From Leptodontidium sp. MPI-SDFR-AT-0119 (lineage: Eukaryota > Ascomycota > Leotiomycetes > Helotiales > Leptodontidiaceae), in assembly GCA_020726505.1 (NCBI GenBank), contig JAHLEZ010000034.1, forward strand, positions 1-64,000: 64,000 bases of DNA. Reading direction: 5' to 3'. Shown here piece by piece: positions 50,186 through 63,189 of the stretch (positions are counted from its first letter, which is position 1; each line of letters opens with the position of its first letter). Below the pieces are notes generated by a model that was given only the letters and a program-made list of their open reading frames with translations, made no database searches and was not told the DNA's origin. The position numbers and the translations under genes were made by a program.

Positions 50186-53100
50186 TATCCCTTCCACCCT
50201 TAAAGCAAAGGTTTTGTCGGTGCACGCTGAAGTGGAGTACTAAGATAATTAGAGCTATTGAAGTGGATGCGATCTGCAGAAATAAATGAGGCTCCACCGG
50301 CGAAATAACGCAAGATTTGCTGCCTAAAGCTTTGGAAATTGAAGCAACTTGCATCTGATATAAATTTTTAGCTATAATTATAGAAAACAATAAAAAATGA
50401 AGATATAAAGACTAAAATTAGTGCAAATGGTACGGCTTAAAACACTACTGACATAAAGGCAAAGAACACTCTCCACAACTTCGCTGTGTTACTCGAATAT
50501 TCTCCATCGAACCTTTAGAAACCTTGTATCGACAATAGTAACACTTCGCTGGGGGGTTATGGCTTTATATAACGTAATAGCGAGCTAAATATCGAGTAGT
50601 ATTCGGTGCAACAAGCTTACTACTCTAGTAGACTCGAATAGGGCTGTTACGACGAGTTTTTAAAGCCTCCACACTGATCAAATCTTCCACTAAAAGCTCC
50701 CTAAATATGCGGTGCGAACGCTGCCCCTCATATTGTCGGCCAACTACCCTTGATTCTAGCTCCCATCTCTATAACAAGAAGGCGTTGATTATGGCGGAAT
50801 CGAGGAGCCAAAAGAAGTAGGGTAGCCAGTTGCGCCGTGTAGCCTGCTTTGTGTTGAACTTAGCTCTCAATTGATCTGCGCGGTCTACACTATTCATATT
50901 GTAGTTATAGTCGTCGATCGGAATAATGACTAGTAAAGCTAGCCTACTCGCAAAGAATCGCTGGAGCTCCTTTGTTATAAGAAACTCGACTTAATCTTCA
51001 GGCGTAGGTATATAAAAAGCCTCGCGAGTAGTAGCTGTCATAGTCGTAGTATCTCTAGGACGGCGTCGATTTCGTATTATATAGCCCAAACCATCGTGAA
51101 TCGTACTTATAAGTCGTATAACAGCTTAATCTTGCCAAATAATTAAGAGGACCGGCTCTTTACCTTTATACTATAGCACTTGTGTCCTAATCTTTTCTTA
51201 GTCTAGTATTTTGCCGTTATTTGTCTTTAAAATCTCGTCTTAGAATAAATCCATCATTATATTGCGTCGTATAGTCCCTATAGCACCGATTTTATAGCTG
51301 CGAAGAGTCGAGAAGAGGTCGTAGCTCGTAAAGAGGTTGTCTATAAAGATAACATATTTATGTCGTTAGTAGGGGAGGTTAAGGGCGAGAGTTAAGACGC
51401 CGCAGGTAGTTAAAGTGAGATTAAGGTGAGCCTCTTGAGTTGCTTGGATATCTTAAGTACCTGAGGTTTGATAAGTTAGTAGGAATACAGCTAATAAGAA
51501 CGTTGCAAATTTAACCGAATTAATAAGATAAGAGAGATAACGCGGGAGTTAAGCTACTTTTAAATTAACTTCCCTATCATTATATCTTTACTTCTCTCTA
51601 CTCTCATAGTTCTCTCCTTCTATAAACTCTATAACTTTACTAAAAGACGGAAATCGATGTAACAAAATAGAATTAGCGACTTACCACACGATCCCGAATA
51701 GTATAGTTAGTCGTATATGTACCCCTTACAATAAAGCGCCCAGTTTTTGAACTTATTAGGCTTAGGCTTGCCTGGAACCTTAGTAACGTGCTAACTTCGC
51801 CCTCGATACCCGATTATTATCTCGTCGTACGATATATGGGACTTAAGGGTAACAACAGCTTAAAATTAGGCTTGTAAATGTGTATCCAAGGGGCTTAACT
51901 TATAGTGCTAATCCGCGGGGATAAGATCTTAATTATCGTCAACATTTAAGATCAGTGTTCGCAGTAGTATATGCAGTATAATCGATATTCCCCACTTCAG
52001 TGATATGGGACTATGCTGAAAAATACGGAGTGATATAGGACCGGTCCTAGAAATACGTAGTAATATTAGCCTAAAGATTCTGATATTCTAATATATTAGT
52101 AGTATACTAGCGTACTAGCTTAAGGTTGGCGGGGTAGTTGGAGGGGTAGTTGGAGGGGTAGAATGAGGCTGAAGCCCTGTAAATATAGGGGGCTGGGAGG
52201 TGGTTGAGAGCTTACTTGACGCCTACTCGCCCTTAATAAAGATCTCCTTGTTCTCTAACTAATTTTATTAGAGGTTACGAGGCCATTAAACCTTTAAAAG
52301 AGGCCGGAGCCGTGGAACTGACTATTCGGATACAGCCCAGCGATTCCCTTGGATTCCCTTATGTGCTTGGCCTTGCTATATATATCCTGGGCATTAAATA
52401 TGCCTTGTTTCCGGTGGTATTCCGTGTAATATTAAATGCCTGGGCACATATCGAGAGGATGTGGAAATGAAGATATACGTCTATCCTATGCCTTTTGACA
52501 TCTACTTGCCCCTAGATATGTGATTCGGACATTACATTGCCTGTTTTTGGCTAAGAAATTAATAGATTTTAGTGCCTAGAGTATACTTAGATCGTTCCGG
52601 GTATAAGGATATATATTAGCTTTATCCTTTAACTCCTCTAGACCTGTCTTAACCCCTAATGTATGTGCCCTAGGCTTGGAAATTTCGATATTTAGGAGGG
52701 ATAATCAGTCGATTTTAATGCCCGGATGATTAGAAAAAAATAAGGATATTCGCAGACTCGTAATCGGTGTTTCGTAAGTAAGTTTGAGGATCCTAGATGT
52801 GGAAATTAGTTAGTTTCTCACCTAAAAAGTAGGACATTCTAATGCCCGGATACTGAATATGTAAATAAGGGCATACTTACCTTTAGAGCCATATAAACCG
52901 CCCATATTCCTCGCATTAAATCAGTTATACCTTCAGCTATCTCTCTAGTTATATTTTCAAGCACTTAGTTGTCGCCCTCTAATTTATCACCTCTTAAGCT
53001 ACCTCACTGTCGCTATATCGTCGTCCTAAAGCTCTAATTCGTCAATTCTCTCTGATGTGCCTTCTAAATCGTCTTCTAAGTGTGCCCCTAATATAGAGGA

Positions 53101-56100
53101 GAAGTGGGAGGAGCTTATTCCTGAAATCGTCGAGATGTTATAAGAAATCGTTGATTTAATAGAGAAAGATAAAGGTTAATATATACTTAGAGGTCAATTT
53201 AGTTAAAGTAAGCTCTTATCGCTAGATATCTCTTAGGTAGAGGATTCTTTCTCTTAAGACCCTATTAGTACTATTATGAATATCGAGAGCAATAAACAGT
53301 AAGATGCCCTACTTATAGACCCTCTAAATGAACCCCAGGCTCCTAAGGCCGAGAATTTAGACTAGAACCACCTTAAGGACGAGTCTCTATTACGCCATCG
53401 TACCTCTTTTGTATAGGACTATATGCCAAACAAAAATCCATAGCACATTTATTAGAACGCTTAAAACAGTGTCGAATGGCGCTGTGCCTACTATAGTCGT
53501 CGATATCGCGAGTCTGGAGGCACTAGAATCATTAGCTCTTACCTTAAAAGAAATCACTATATCGAGAAGGACTCACTACGCCAGGAGAGAAAGAAGCGTA
53601 CTCGGGGAGCTATTAAGAGTGCTATAGACGCTGTTATTAGGTTTAGAGGTTACAAGAGACGTCGATTAGAGGAGGATGAAGTTAAAGCTAAGTATATAAC
53701 TAATCCACACGTCCTTAAGCTATTAATAATCCGCTAGTTTACCTCTGATTCTATTCCTCTCTCTACCGTCGAAAGCGAAGAATTCCGAGCTATAATAGCC
53801 TATATTAATAGGGATATCGGTGCCTGGCTTCCCTCTAGTGGTAACATAATTAAGACTTGGATTATTTGTCACTTCGTTAAAGAGAGAGTAAAGAAGATAT
53901 TTACTATTACGAAGGCTTAGTCCCTTATTTACATCTCTTGCGATATAACTGTTTTTATTAACGGGCTTCTTATTATGGTCTGGATTTCTCACTTTATTAA
54001 CGAATATGGCGACCTAGAGGTGTTTCCTTTAGCTATTAGAGAGATTTAGGGGAGCCACGATCAAAATAATCTTACGAAGCATTCGATAGAGGTAATAATA
54101 AAGTGGGGGATAAGAGAAAAGATAGGTTATTAGGTAATAGACAATGCTAGAGTCAACAATGTAATGCTACGAGGGATCTCGATTAATAAGCTGAGGCTCT
54201 TTTTCTTTATTTTAATTAGTGGCAAAACCACACCGCCTACCTAATACGGCTAAATCCCGTAGTACTTCGTATCTTAGATATATCTGATTTCTTTACTTCT
54301 TACCCTCGCTGACTTCTCTCTCTCTCTTTATAAGACTGTTTAATTAACTGCGAATCGATTACGACCCTAAAGAGCACTAATTACGTTATTATAGCTATAT
54401 ACTTAACTTCGTCGGCGATGCTTTTCTATTTAAAACACAAGGCGACGCTCTCGGAGAGCACAATAACGACTACTCCTCCTCTAACGCCCTTACTGAACTC
54501 GAATTTGCTTTGTGGCGGAAGAAAGGGGCTATTAGTAAAGCTCACAACTATGCGGTCAAGTTTAGTTAGAGTACTCTAAAAAATGGCTATTAGGTCAATA
54601 TAAGTGGGAAGAAGCTTCTAAGGGATAACGGCACAAGGTGGACTTTTATATATAAACTAGTGAGTGTCCTAGATAATCTAGACGTCTAAAAAGCCCTATA
54701 AAAGCTCTATTCCCGGCATCCGGATGCTATCGAACCTCTTAATCGTTTAACCCTAGAAGACTTCTAAGAGCTACATAAGATTAGATTCTTTCTTTAGGCT
54801 ATGTACGACGTTATCCTTTTTATAAAGGGCTATAGCGCAACTTTAGATCGTGTTCTCCTTATTATAGAGTTCGTTTTGGATCACTTCGAGACCGGCAAAG
54901 ACAGCTATTCTAAGGACCGATTTCTTTTACCTTATATTAACTCTAGCTAGTCTAAACTCAACGACTATTACGCCTTAACAAATAAATCTCTAGCCTACGT
55001 TATAGCCGTCGTACTAGATCCCTCTAAAAAGTGGTAATATTTCGAGGATCAATGGAAGGTGGCACACCCTGAATGGCTCGATACTTAGAAGGTCAAGGTT
55101 TAGCGCCTTTAGGAGTACTCTTATAAGGTTTTCTTTAGTCTTGATTTCTTTTCTTTTACTAAAAATGACTATTAACTTGGAAATAGGATCTACCTTCTGT
55201 TTGCGAATCTCCTTCCTCTTTTATAAAACCTCAGGCTAATAAGCCGTCTAAAAACACTTACGTTGCTCACCTCCAGCGCAAGTAAAAGGCTAAGACTACA
55301 CTCGACGAATATTCGCTTTACCTCTTTACTCTACTAATTCTAGAGTGTAAGAAACACGACCCTCGCAAGTAGTGGCTTGAAATGGCGGCTACTTACCCTA
55401 AACTACACCGAATGGCTCTCGACATGCTTTCGATTCCTGCTATATTATTTGAATACGAACGCCTCTTTTTTATTACTAAAGTTACTATTATAGACCGACG
55501 AAATCGTATAAGGATAATATTAGTGGAAGCGCACGAATGTCTGAAATATTAGCTAAAGTCGAGCGGCTATAAGGTTGTGGAGATTAATTAGGTTGAGTTT
55601 AGATACCCTAGATGTTATATTTCCCTTGTTTTTGCGGTGTTTTTGAGGTTTTTGGAGTGCCTAGATCTTCTGTTTTTACACGACTAAGTGTCGTAACGTT
55701 ATAATATCTCTGTTTTTATTAAGCTCTCTTTTATAGCTCTTTTATATACTTTGGAATCGCGAAGATATTGTGTTATTTAGAGAGTTAGTAGTCCATTTTA
55801 GGCTTAGTGCTATATTTTGCTAGTATCTTAGTATATCCCCGTACCGTACAGTATTATCATTCCCCCTATTAATACGTATGGTCTCAGAAATACGGTACGT
55901 AGTATATATCAGACCGCCTGAATACGGAGCTAGTAATACAGAAAGTATATTACTGCGAACACTGTCTAAGATCTTAAAGAACTTCTTAATGTCCTTATAC
56001 TACTTGTATTTTATACGATGGATTAGAGACGAAGGAGTCGGTGTTTCCTAGTAGGATTTAAGTCTGCTATTACCTTAGTATCTAATAAAAATAAGGAGGG

Positions 56101-57018
56101 CTACGTATTCCTTTATTTCTTACGTACTAACTGGCTTAAAAGTATAGTGTTTAGTATTTGGATTCTCGGTCCTCTAATAGATAGCGTATTTGTTTGTGTA
56201 TTTTGCGAAGCCCTCGAACTATTCCTTACTAAAAAACATACGGAAAAAGCTGGCTAGATCATCGATTACAACCTCGTCCGGCAGATGAGCTACTAGCGGG
56301 CGCTCTGGCACATCTATAAGTTCAAACTTATCCTTAACTTTGGCGCTTTCGACAATAGTTTAATGAGCTTTTCGCAGGTGCTTCTTTTGCCGGTTAGTCT
56401 CAGCACTAAAGGTCGCTATTTGTTTAGTGATATCGTTATTAAACAAACCTTAGTTTCGGTAGAAATCCTCGTCGAATACATATGGAGATGATGCTGAAGG
56501 GGCTGAAGGACCGCGATATAGAGTGCTAACTCTTGGAGGACTAGACGAAATATTACGACGACGACGACGTAGTAGAGAAGAAGAAGGTAGAGGGGTTGTT
56601 GAGCGCCTACGACGACGAGGACGCATATGCGTGACTACAGGTGTAGAGCCATTATATTGAGTGCGATTTGGAGGGGTAGGAGAGCTAGGGGTATAACCGT
56701 CAAAGAGAGAGGTTAGAGGGCAGGTTAATAGCTTAGATAAAGCTCTAGAGGACATTTTGAAGGTAAGAGTAAGGTTAACAGTTCACAATATAAAGGTACG
56801 GGAATTTGGCCCTTTTAATACTACAGAATCGCACCCCTTAAGTCCCAAATCACTTAGTCGCGTCAACGCGTCTTCAGAGGTAACTACGCAGGAGGTTAGG
56901 AAGCTCCAGTTTTTATATTAACTAAGGCTCGCCAGCGATATTATACTTCACTACTACTATATTCGACTCCACTCCACCGAGAAACCGAAAAACCTTTGCT
57001 TTGAGGGTGGAAGGGATA
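50186..57018 (-). mobile_element. piggyBac-type element, copy 2, split by a hAT
   Basis: The element is 50188-57016 with inverted ends starting TCCCTTCCACCCT and TA at 50186-50187 and 57017-57018. Without the hAT (51953-55964) and one target copy it is 2809 bp, matching copy 1 (2805 bp). The minus-strand gene starts near ATG 56753-56755 (MSSRALSKLLTCPL, MRPRRRRRSTTPL, YVFDEDFYRN) and continues with FFRMFFSKE, YTNKYAIY and, beyond the hAT, YDEIIIGYRGRS and a Cys-rich end. It is homologous to copy 1 throughout, with RIP-type stops. Confidence 0.85.
51945..55972 (+). mobile_element. hAT transposon, 4 kb, with 8-bp duplication
   Basis: Inverted ends CAGTGTTCGCAGTA (51953) and TACTGCGAACACTG (55964) are flanked by TTTAAGAT (51945-51952) and TCTAAGAT (55965-55972), an 8-bp duplication with one C-to-T difference. 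The transposase reads on the plus strand: LRHRTSFV near 53390, a BED-less core with VEVIIKWGIREKIGY*VIDNA (about 54090-54150), YNYAVKFS-like and KLLRDNGTRWTF (about 54620), VIAVVLDPSKKW (about 55005) and the dimerisation end MAATYPKLHRMALDMLSIPA, EAHECLKY (about 55385-55550). Many TAG stops. The 5' kilobase is non-coding and has short GAGGGGTAGTTG repeats near 52140. Confidence 0.85.
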
Positions 57019-57448
57019 AGTACGTATCGCAGGCGATGCAAGACTTGTTTGACTATTCGGATGAGGTAGACTACACCTCATTCTGAACGGATGAAGTGCT
57101 CTCTTCGAGCGCTACCGAACTAATACACTTATTTGCAAGTTGAGAACCAGCAAGCGAAGACAGTACCAGATACCTGACGTTCACGACCATACGGAGCACA
57201 GGATCGCATACAGAACCCGAGACACAAAGGGTTAGGCGATTTGTGGAAAGCATTAACTCCAAAACAAACAAATTGAAAATTATATTACCTCTTCGGAAGG
57301 GTTATCATGTATCGCTTCTCGTGATTTGTGTTTTCGCAGTTCGGACATTGTGAATGAGGAATTCCGCCACTGCGCAAGAAAGACAACTGGAAGTTTGAGC
57401 CTCTTGACAAAGAAGCATATAAGGACTCCATTTATGGTTTGTCTTTTA
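57019..57448 (-). other. DNA between the two piggyBac copies; possible small exon
   Basis: Normal-composition DNA. A minus-strand ATG near 57350 opens MSELRKHKSREAIHDNPSEE, followed by a GTAATA donor-like site, and a second open frame at 57071-57271 has RLTLCVSGSVCDPVLR. A different frame holds QCPNCENTNHEKRY. No frame is clearly real and no family is recognised. Confidence 0.25.
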
Positions 57449-60257
57449 TATCCCTTCCACACTCAAATGGCACCTTTTTTAGCTGCACTCGAAGGTGGAG
57501 TCGAATTGAGTGGTAGTAGAGAGTAATATCGCTGGCGAGCCTTGGCTAATATATAATATAGAGCCTCCTAACCTCACGCTTTGTGTGGTGGAAACGCGTC
57601 GACGCGGTTTGATGATTCGGAACTGTGATCTAGAGGAAGAATTAGTATAAAAAAGACTCGATTTTCCTATATCCTATATTGTGAATTATTACCTTTATTC
57701 CTCTCTTCAAAATATATCTTCTAGAGCCTCTACGCCGCTCTCTAGCCCCCCTGCGACCTCTATTATTAATAGCAACGCTCTAAGCTCACTTACTACTCTA
57801 ACACCTCTTATAATCACACATATTCGACCTCGTCGTCGCCGGTATACGAGCACACCTCCAAAAACACCGTCTTTAAGACCTTAGCGCCGGCGTACTCGTC
57901 GTGGAGGTTCTAATCCTTCGTCCAGTCCTCTAAGGCAGTCTTCTCTATATCGTGGCCCCCCCGCGCTATTAGCATTATCTCTATATGTATTCGACGAGGA
58001 TTTTTATTTAAATCGAGATATTCTTAATAGCGATATTACTAAAGAGATAGCGACCTTTAGTATAGAGACTAATCGACAAAAGAAGTATCTGCGAAAGGCG
58101 CATGAGACGATTATAGAGACCTACGAAGTCGAGGATGGGTTTGTGCCTCTTAATGTGCCGGAACGCCCTCTCTAGGCATATCTTCCGGATAATATATTAA
58201 TTAATGATTTAGCCAGCTTCTTCCGTATGTTTTTCGGTGAGGAATAGTTTAAGGGCTTTACTAAGTACACTAACAAGTACGCAGTACATTAGAGGTCCGA
58301 AAATGGAAGTACTAAACGTTATACTTTTAAGCTAGTTAGCGCACAAGAGATAAAGGTATACGTAGCTCTTCTAATCTTTATTAGTTACTAAGGTAATAGC
58401 AGACCGAAATCCTACTAGGAAAAGCCGACTCTTAAGTCTCTAGTCTATCGAATGAAGTTTAAGAAGTATAAAGACGTTAAGAGGTTCTTTAAGATCTTAG
58501 ATGTCGACGACGACTATGATCTGATTCTTATAGATTAGCACTACAAATTAAGCCCTTTAGATACACATCTACAAGTTCAATTTTAAGCTATTATTACCCT
58601 TAGTTCGTATATCTCGTACGACGAGATAATAATTAGATATCGAGGACGAAGTATATATATTACTAAGGTTCCGGGTAAACTAAAGCCTAACGGGTACAAA
58701 AATTAGGCGCTTTACTATAAGGGATATATATACGACTGGCTATACTATTCCGGTTCGTGTAGTAAGTCGCATATTCTGTATTTTAGTAGTATTATTAGAG
58801 GAAGAAAAAGAGGTTTTATATAGAATTAGAGAATTAAGTGTTTCTTCCCCTCCTCATCACGGGGTCACTAGGCCTAAAGTAGTAAAGCTCCCGTCTTATT
58901 TCCCTTATCTGACTAGCTCGGCTCGCTTTTCGCTCTTCTTATTAGCTTAAAATTAAGTTAACTTAGTAAACCTTAAGTACGTAAGGAATCCACGAAACTT
59001 AAGAATCTCACCCTTATCTCTCTCTAACTATATACGGCGTCTTAACTCTTGCTCTTAACCTCCCTTACGAAGACTATAAATATATTATCTTTATAGACAA
59101 CCTCTTCACGAGCTACGACCTATTCTCGACCCTTCGTAGCTACGAAATCAGTACTGTCGGGACTATACGACGTAATATAATAATAGGCATGTTTTAAGAC
59201 GAGATTTTAGAGATAAATAACGGCAAATTAATAGATTAGGGGGAGGTACACACACAAATACTATATTATAAGGAGGGAGAACTAGTCCTTTTGATTATCT
59301 GGCAGGATCAAGCTGTAATACGCCTTATAAGTACGATTTATAGCGGTTTAGGCTATATGTTACGGAATCGACGTCGACCTAAGGAGACAGTAACTATAAT
59401 AACAACTACTCGCGAAGCCTTTTATATACCTGCGCCTAAAGATTAACTCGAATTCCTTATAAAGAAGTAGATTTAGCGCTTCTTTATTAGTCGGCTTGCC
59501 TTCTTAGTTATTATCTTAATTAACGACTATAATTATAACATAAATAGTACAAATCGCGCAGACTAACTAAGAGCTGAGTTTAATACTAAGTAAGTAATAG
59601 TACGTAACTGGCTTCCTTACTTCTTTTGGCTCCTCGATTGTGCTATTATTAACGCGTTCTTACTATAGAGATAGGAGCTAGAATCAAGGGTAGTCGGTCG
59701 ACAGTATAAGTGGCAACGTTCCTATTAGCATTTTAGGGAGATTCTAGTCGAAGACCTTATTGGCGCTAAAGCACTAGTATCTCGTCGGAATAGCCCTCTT
59801 CGAGTCTACCAAAGTAGTAAGCTAATCACGCCGAATATTATGAGATATACGGCTCGCCATCACGTTATATAAGGTCATAACGAGAAATCACAGTGTTATT
59901 ATTATTGATTCAAGGCTTCTAAGGGAGAGTTAAATAAAAAAGAAGTGCGGAAAACACGAAAGAGTTGTGGCGAGTGTTCCTTACCTCTCTGCTCGGGATG
60001 CTTTAAAGTATACTATATATATTGATTTTTGTAGTAATTTTCATGTTTTTAGTCATTTTTAGTAGTCCCTCTTGGAATTTTATATTAGATGCGAATTACT
60101 TTACTTTCTTGAGCTTTAGGCAGTAAATATGGCGTCATTTCGCCGGTGGAGCCTCATTTATTTCTAGTGATCTTATTCACAGTTGCAGCTCTAGTGATCT
60201 TGGAGCTCCACTCTCGAGTGCATCAACAAAAGGTGCCATTTGAGTGTGGAAGGGATA
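57449..60257 (+). mobile_element. piggyBac-type element, copy 1
   Basis: The element is 57451-60255 (2805 bp), ends TCCCTTCCACACTCAAATGG inverted, with TA at 57449-57450 and 60256-60257. The transposase starts near ATG 57681 (MNYYLYSSLQNISSRAS, IRPRRRRYTSTP, YVFDEDFYLNRDIL) and shows the DDE_Tnp_1_7/piggyBac pattern: LASFFRMFFGEE, YTNKYAVH, ISYDEIIIRYRGRS (first catalytic region), FIDNLFTSYDLFSTL and STVGTIRRN (second), LLIWQDQAVIRLIST, and a Cys-rich end KSCGECSLPLCSGCFKVYY. RIP-type stops interrupt it. The usual piggyBac target is TTAA; only TA is seen here. Confidence 0.85.
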
Positions 60258-60282
60258 GCTTGTCGAAAGTATTAGCATGTAT

Positions 60283-60552
60283 CTACAATTGAAATGTGTC
60301 CAGAACTAGTGTGTCTAAAATTGAGTAGATAGACTCCCTATCAACACCAAACGTTTCAAAGAAAAGTCGGGAGGCTGCGGCGCAAGAAAGAAAACACGCG
60401 TCCAATGTTAAGGTTGTGTTTTGGAAGTTGGTGCTGTTAAACGAAAGGTTTCCCGTCGGTGAAAAAAAATCAAGGCACCACTTCCCGTGACTTGCCATCC
60501 ATTGATTCGCTATGACGTCACATGGCGAACTCAATTTAGATAGCTTTCTCAA
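60283..60552 (-). CDS. Hypothetical ORF, possible gene fragment
   Basis: An 89-codon minus frame (MRKLSKLSSPCDVIANQWMA to ESIYSILDTLVLDTFQL) lies next to the right end of piggyBac copy 1. It contains CFLSCAAASRLFFETFGVDR. No family is recognised. It may be the end of a gene interrupted by the transposon. Confidence 0.25.
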   Translation of the reverse strand: MRKLSKLSSPCDVIANQWMASHGKWCLDFFSPTGNLSFNSTNFQNTTLTLDACFLSCAAASRLFFETFGVDRESIYSILDTLVLDTFQL

Positions 60553-60639
60553 GGAGACAGTAAGTTAGAGCGACAGGCGAAACCCGATGTCATGGCGTTG
60601 CTTAGTGGAATGTTTTGTCGCATGTCGCAGAGAATTCTC

Positions 60640-60940
60640 CCAAGACTCCTCCTAGTGTCCCAAGCGCTATATAGTCGCAAGATAATTATCTTAAGAGCCG
60701 TATTCTCATAAGAGCCATAAAATCTGAAGAGAAAAGTCTTTAGAGAAATCTCTTAAGAATCATAGGTCTTGATATAAGATTCTTGAGATATTATATCTCT
60801 TGGGAGAGCGTGGCTCTTACGAGAAATTTCTTGAGAACGGTGCTCTCTTAATCGATTTTTCACATGACTCATGATCTCTCAAGAAATTACTTTATTCTCA
60901 AGATCAGAAGCGTCTCTTGTAAAATTTCTACACTTGACCT
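60640..60940. repeat. Patch of inverted AAGAGAA/TTCTCTT motifs
   Basis: About 300 bp dense in short complementary words such as CTCTTAAGA, TCTTGAGA, AAGAGCC and GGCTCTTA in both orientations, able to form several hairpins. No coding frame is present. It could be a decayed foldback (MITE-like) element, but no clear ends or target duplication were found. Confidence 0.5.
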
Positions 60941-61313
60941 TGCTGTGAGTTCGAGGTACGCATCTACGATCGTGATCTTTACGTGGCGATGGAGACTAGT
61001 AACGTGCTTGCAATAGGCGAGGCTAAGGATGACAACTTAAGGCCCGAATTGGTCCCTCGAGGCTCTCGCAGTAAATGTACTAGCCGAAAATTTCCTTGAC
61101 TTTAGACTAAAAGGTAGAGGGCTGTCTGGGTTCAGGTAGACCTCAGTATGGAGTGACAGCAGATGAGGCCTGTCTTCACTCAACTCAGAAATTTGCACGA
61201 CGGTTTTTAGCTGCTGCCAAATATAGCTACTATGTATTACTATTAATGTATACTGTGTATATCTAGTATATGCCGTTCATGCATCAAGTTCTTCATGCCC
61301 TCTATGCAGCTTC

Positions 61314-62565
61314 TCATGCCTCTCCAAAGTCAGGATAGGGTCCAAAATCTGGCACGCCGCCTAAACTTCCAAATATATCTCCGACGTAGTTCGTCGGCTG
61401 GACTCCAGCCTTGTACGTCGGTGCCCAGCCGCTCAAGATTCCCTTCACGACCTGGATCCCAGCGAGGTAGATGTTGTCCACGCTGGGTCCGAACCCGTCT
61501 ACGTCCGTGTAGAATAGATGCTGGAATGCACTTTCTCCTGGTGGCGGCCGGTCGAACGCCGCACCTGTCCGCATAACGATCGCGCGCTTGAAATCGACTT
61601 TCTTTGCCTTGGCGGCGCGGAGGAGAGCGCCGAGGGTGGCGTTGTCTTCTTGAGCTGTGCTACAGTATACGCCTTTGCCATCAGTCATCAAGGTAGTGAA
61701 GTTCGCCGCCGCATCTCCGAGGATCTTGCCATGGAAGTAGTTGTCAGATGTGCTAACATCGCATGCGAGAACTAAAGGAGCCTTCTTAGCAGCGGCGAAT
61801 TGATATTTCTGACGATACGCTGCAGCGGCTGGGTCGTCGGAGAGTTTAGCTTTGGATGCCAATGCAATGGCTAGTTTTTGAAGGGAAGCATTGACTTCGA
61901 AGACTTCGGTGCCGTATACATTGGTGGGGTATTGTGCGGGAGCTGGGACTTGCGTTCCGTACGGAATGTATCCGGTGGTGAAGTTATCTCCCAAATCGCG
62001 GATGTCGAATTCGTATTGTTGGGCAACTTGGACGGCAAAGCGCGCAAATCCTACGGAGCCGGTGGAGCCTCGTTGGGGGTTTATACCGGCAATACCAGCG
62101 ACGAGGAAGTATGAGGTGGTCAGGTCGAACAAGGGACTGAGTGCAAGAGCCGATATCGTTGAAGCAGCGTTGATCTCTAAAAAGAGTAAGCAAAGCGAAT
62201 GAGCCGAGGCACGTTTCGAATCGTACCCGCTTCACCCGTTGTGACTTGGCAAATTTCGCCATTCAGAGTGCAATGCGCTTGAGGGTATCTCGGTGAAAAT
62301 CCAGGGACTGTTATGTTGCGCGCAAGGACATTGAAGTCTTTGATGCCATACCAAACGGATGCCTCCAGCCCAAACTGAGGGTCTGTCAGCGAGCCAATCG
62401 TCGAACACACGAGGTTTTACTTACATGGCTGATTATCACGACCTTTGGTTTGATACCATACGAAGCTGCGATGGCACTGTCGGTCGCAGTAGTATCGGCC
62501 ACTGGCAGAGCAACGACTCCACGAACGGCAAGAACCACGCTCACAGCCGCGCCGAGGAAATGCAT
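61314..62565 (-). CDS. Purine nucleoside permease (NUP family)
   Basis: A 387-residue protein from three exons: 62565-62421, 62382-62227 and 62176-61314. The ATG at 62565 opens a signal peptide-like segment (MHFLGAAVSVVLAVRGVVAL). Exon 2 holds SVWYGIKDFNVLARNITVPG, HCTLNGEICQVTTGEAE; exon 3 has SYFLVAGIAGINPQRGSTGS, YPTNVYGTEVFEVNASLQ, VLACDVSTSDNYFHGKILGD, MRTGAAFDRPPP and DNIYLAGIQVVKGILSGW, all typical of PF06516 NUP proteins, which resemble nucleoside phosphorylases in fold and are linked to nucleoside uptake in Candida. The introns (38 and 50 bp) are inferred from GT-AG sites that preserve the frame; the second donor candidate 4 bp downstream of GTAAGT was chosen for exon 1 because it alone keeps the frame. 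No stops. This is the best intact gene here. Confidence 0.9.
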
Positions 62566-63189
62566 TTTGTAAAGTAAACAACAAAAACCAAAACAGCTGG
62601 AAAATGCTATCGTCCCGACGTGAGCTTCAGTCTTATGATATACCACCCCGTCAACTTCGTGAGAATCCAGATCAGCTAGAAAATATGGGCATCACCAGGC
62701 TTAAAAACAACTACGTGAAGTACCGAGCTATTACTTCATAGTTACCAAACCATGACCCTTGCTTCAGTCCCTTCTCCGCCTTTGGAATCCACTATCGAGT
62801 GGCGGAGCTCGCCACGGTGGCTAGGGCCCCCCTGGGCGGGAGTGGAAGTGTTACCACGGCCGGTTAGTTCGCCAGGGCGGGAGATTACTGCATTGCAGGA
62901 AGGGGCGGCAACCATGAAAATTGATATGCCCATGGTATTAATAAGGCGAGGTACTTCTATATTGGAAATTGCGGGTCAACGAAACGGGCATGGTACCTGG
63001 ATGCTCACCCACTGCTTGTGATTTGTCTCGAGAAAAAGGGGAAGGGATCTTGCCCGTGGTATGGCAGGCGATTGATGCAGGTACATGAGAATTACTGTCA
63101 ATCAACTCGGACAATTTTGAGCCGGGATGTTACGCAGTGCCTAATAAAGCAGGTCATTATATAACTCTTTCCGAAGGAGGCTTAGGGAG
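62566..63189. other. Promoter side of the permease gene; no clear gene
   Basis: This region lies upstream of the permease ATG and should contain its promoter. A plus-strand frame at 62752-63021 (MTLASVPSPPLESTIEWRSS to NGHGTWMLTHCL) has the same phase as the frame at 63190 but is separated from it by several stops. Confidence 0.3.

Noticed and set aside
50079..50390. Minus-strand 103-codon frame across the piggyBac end.
   Set aside because: It crosses the element boundary at 50188, so it cannot be a conserved gene.
50481..50554. A 58-bp TGTTACT...AGTAACA unit between two CTTCGCTG copies, looking like a tiny insertion.
   Set aside because: The same stretch aligns with the other piggyBac copy (about 59880-59960), so it is native transposase sequence and the direct repeat is chance.
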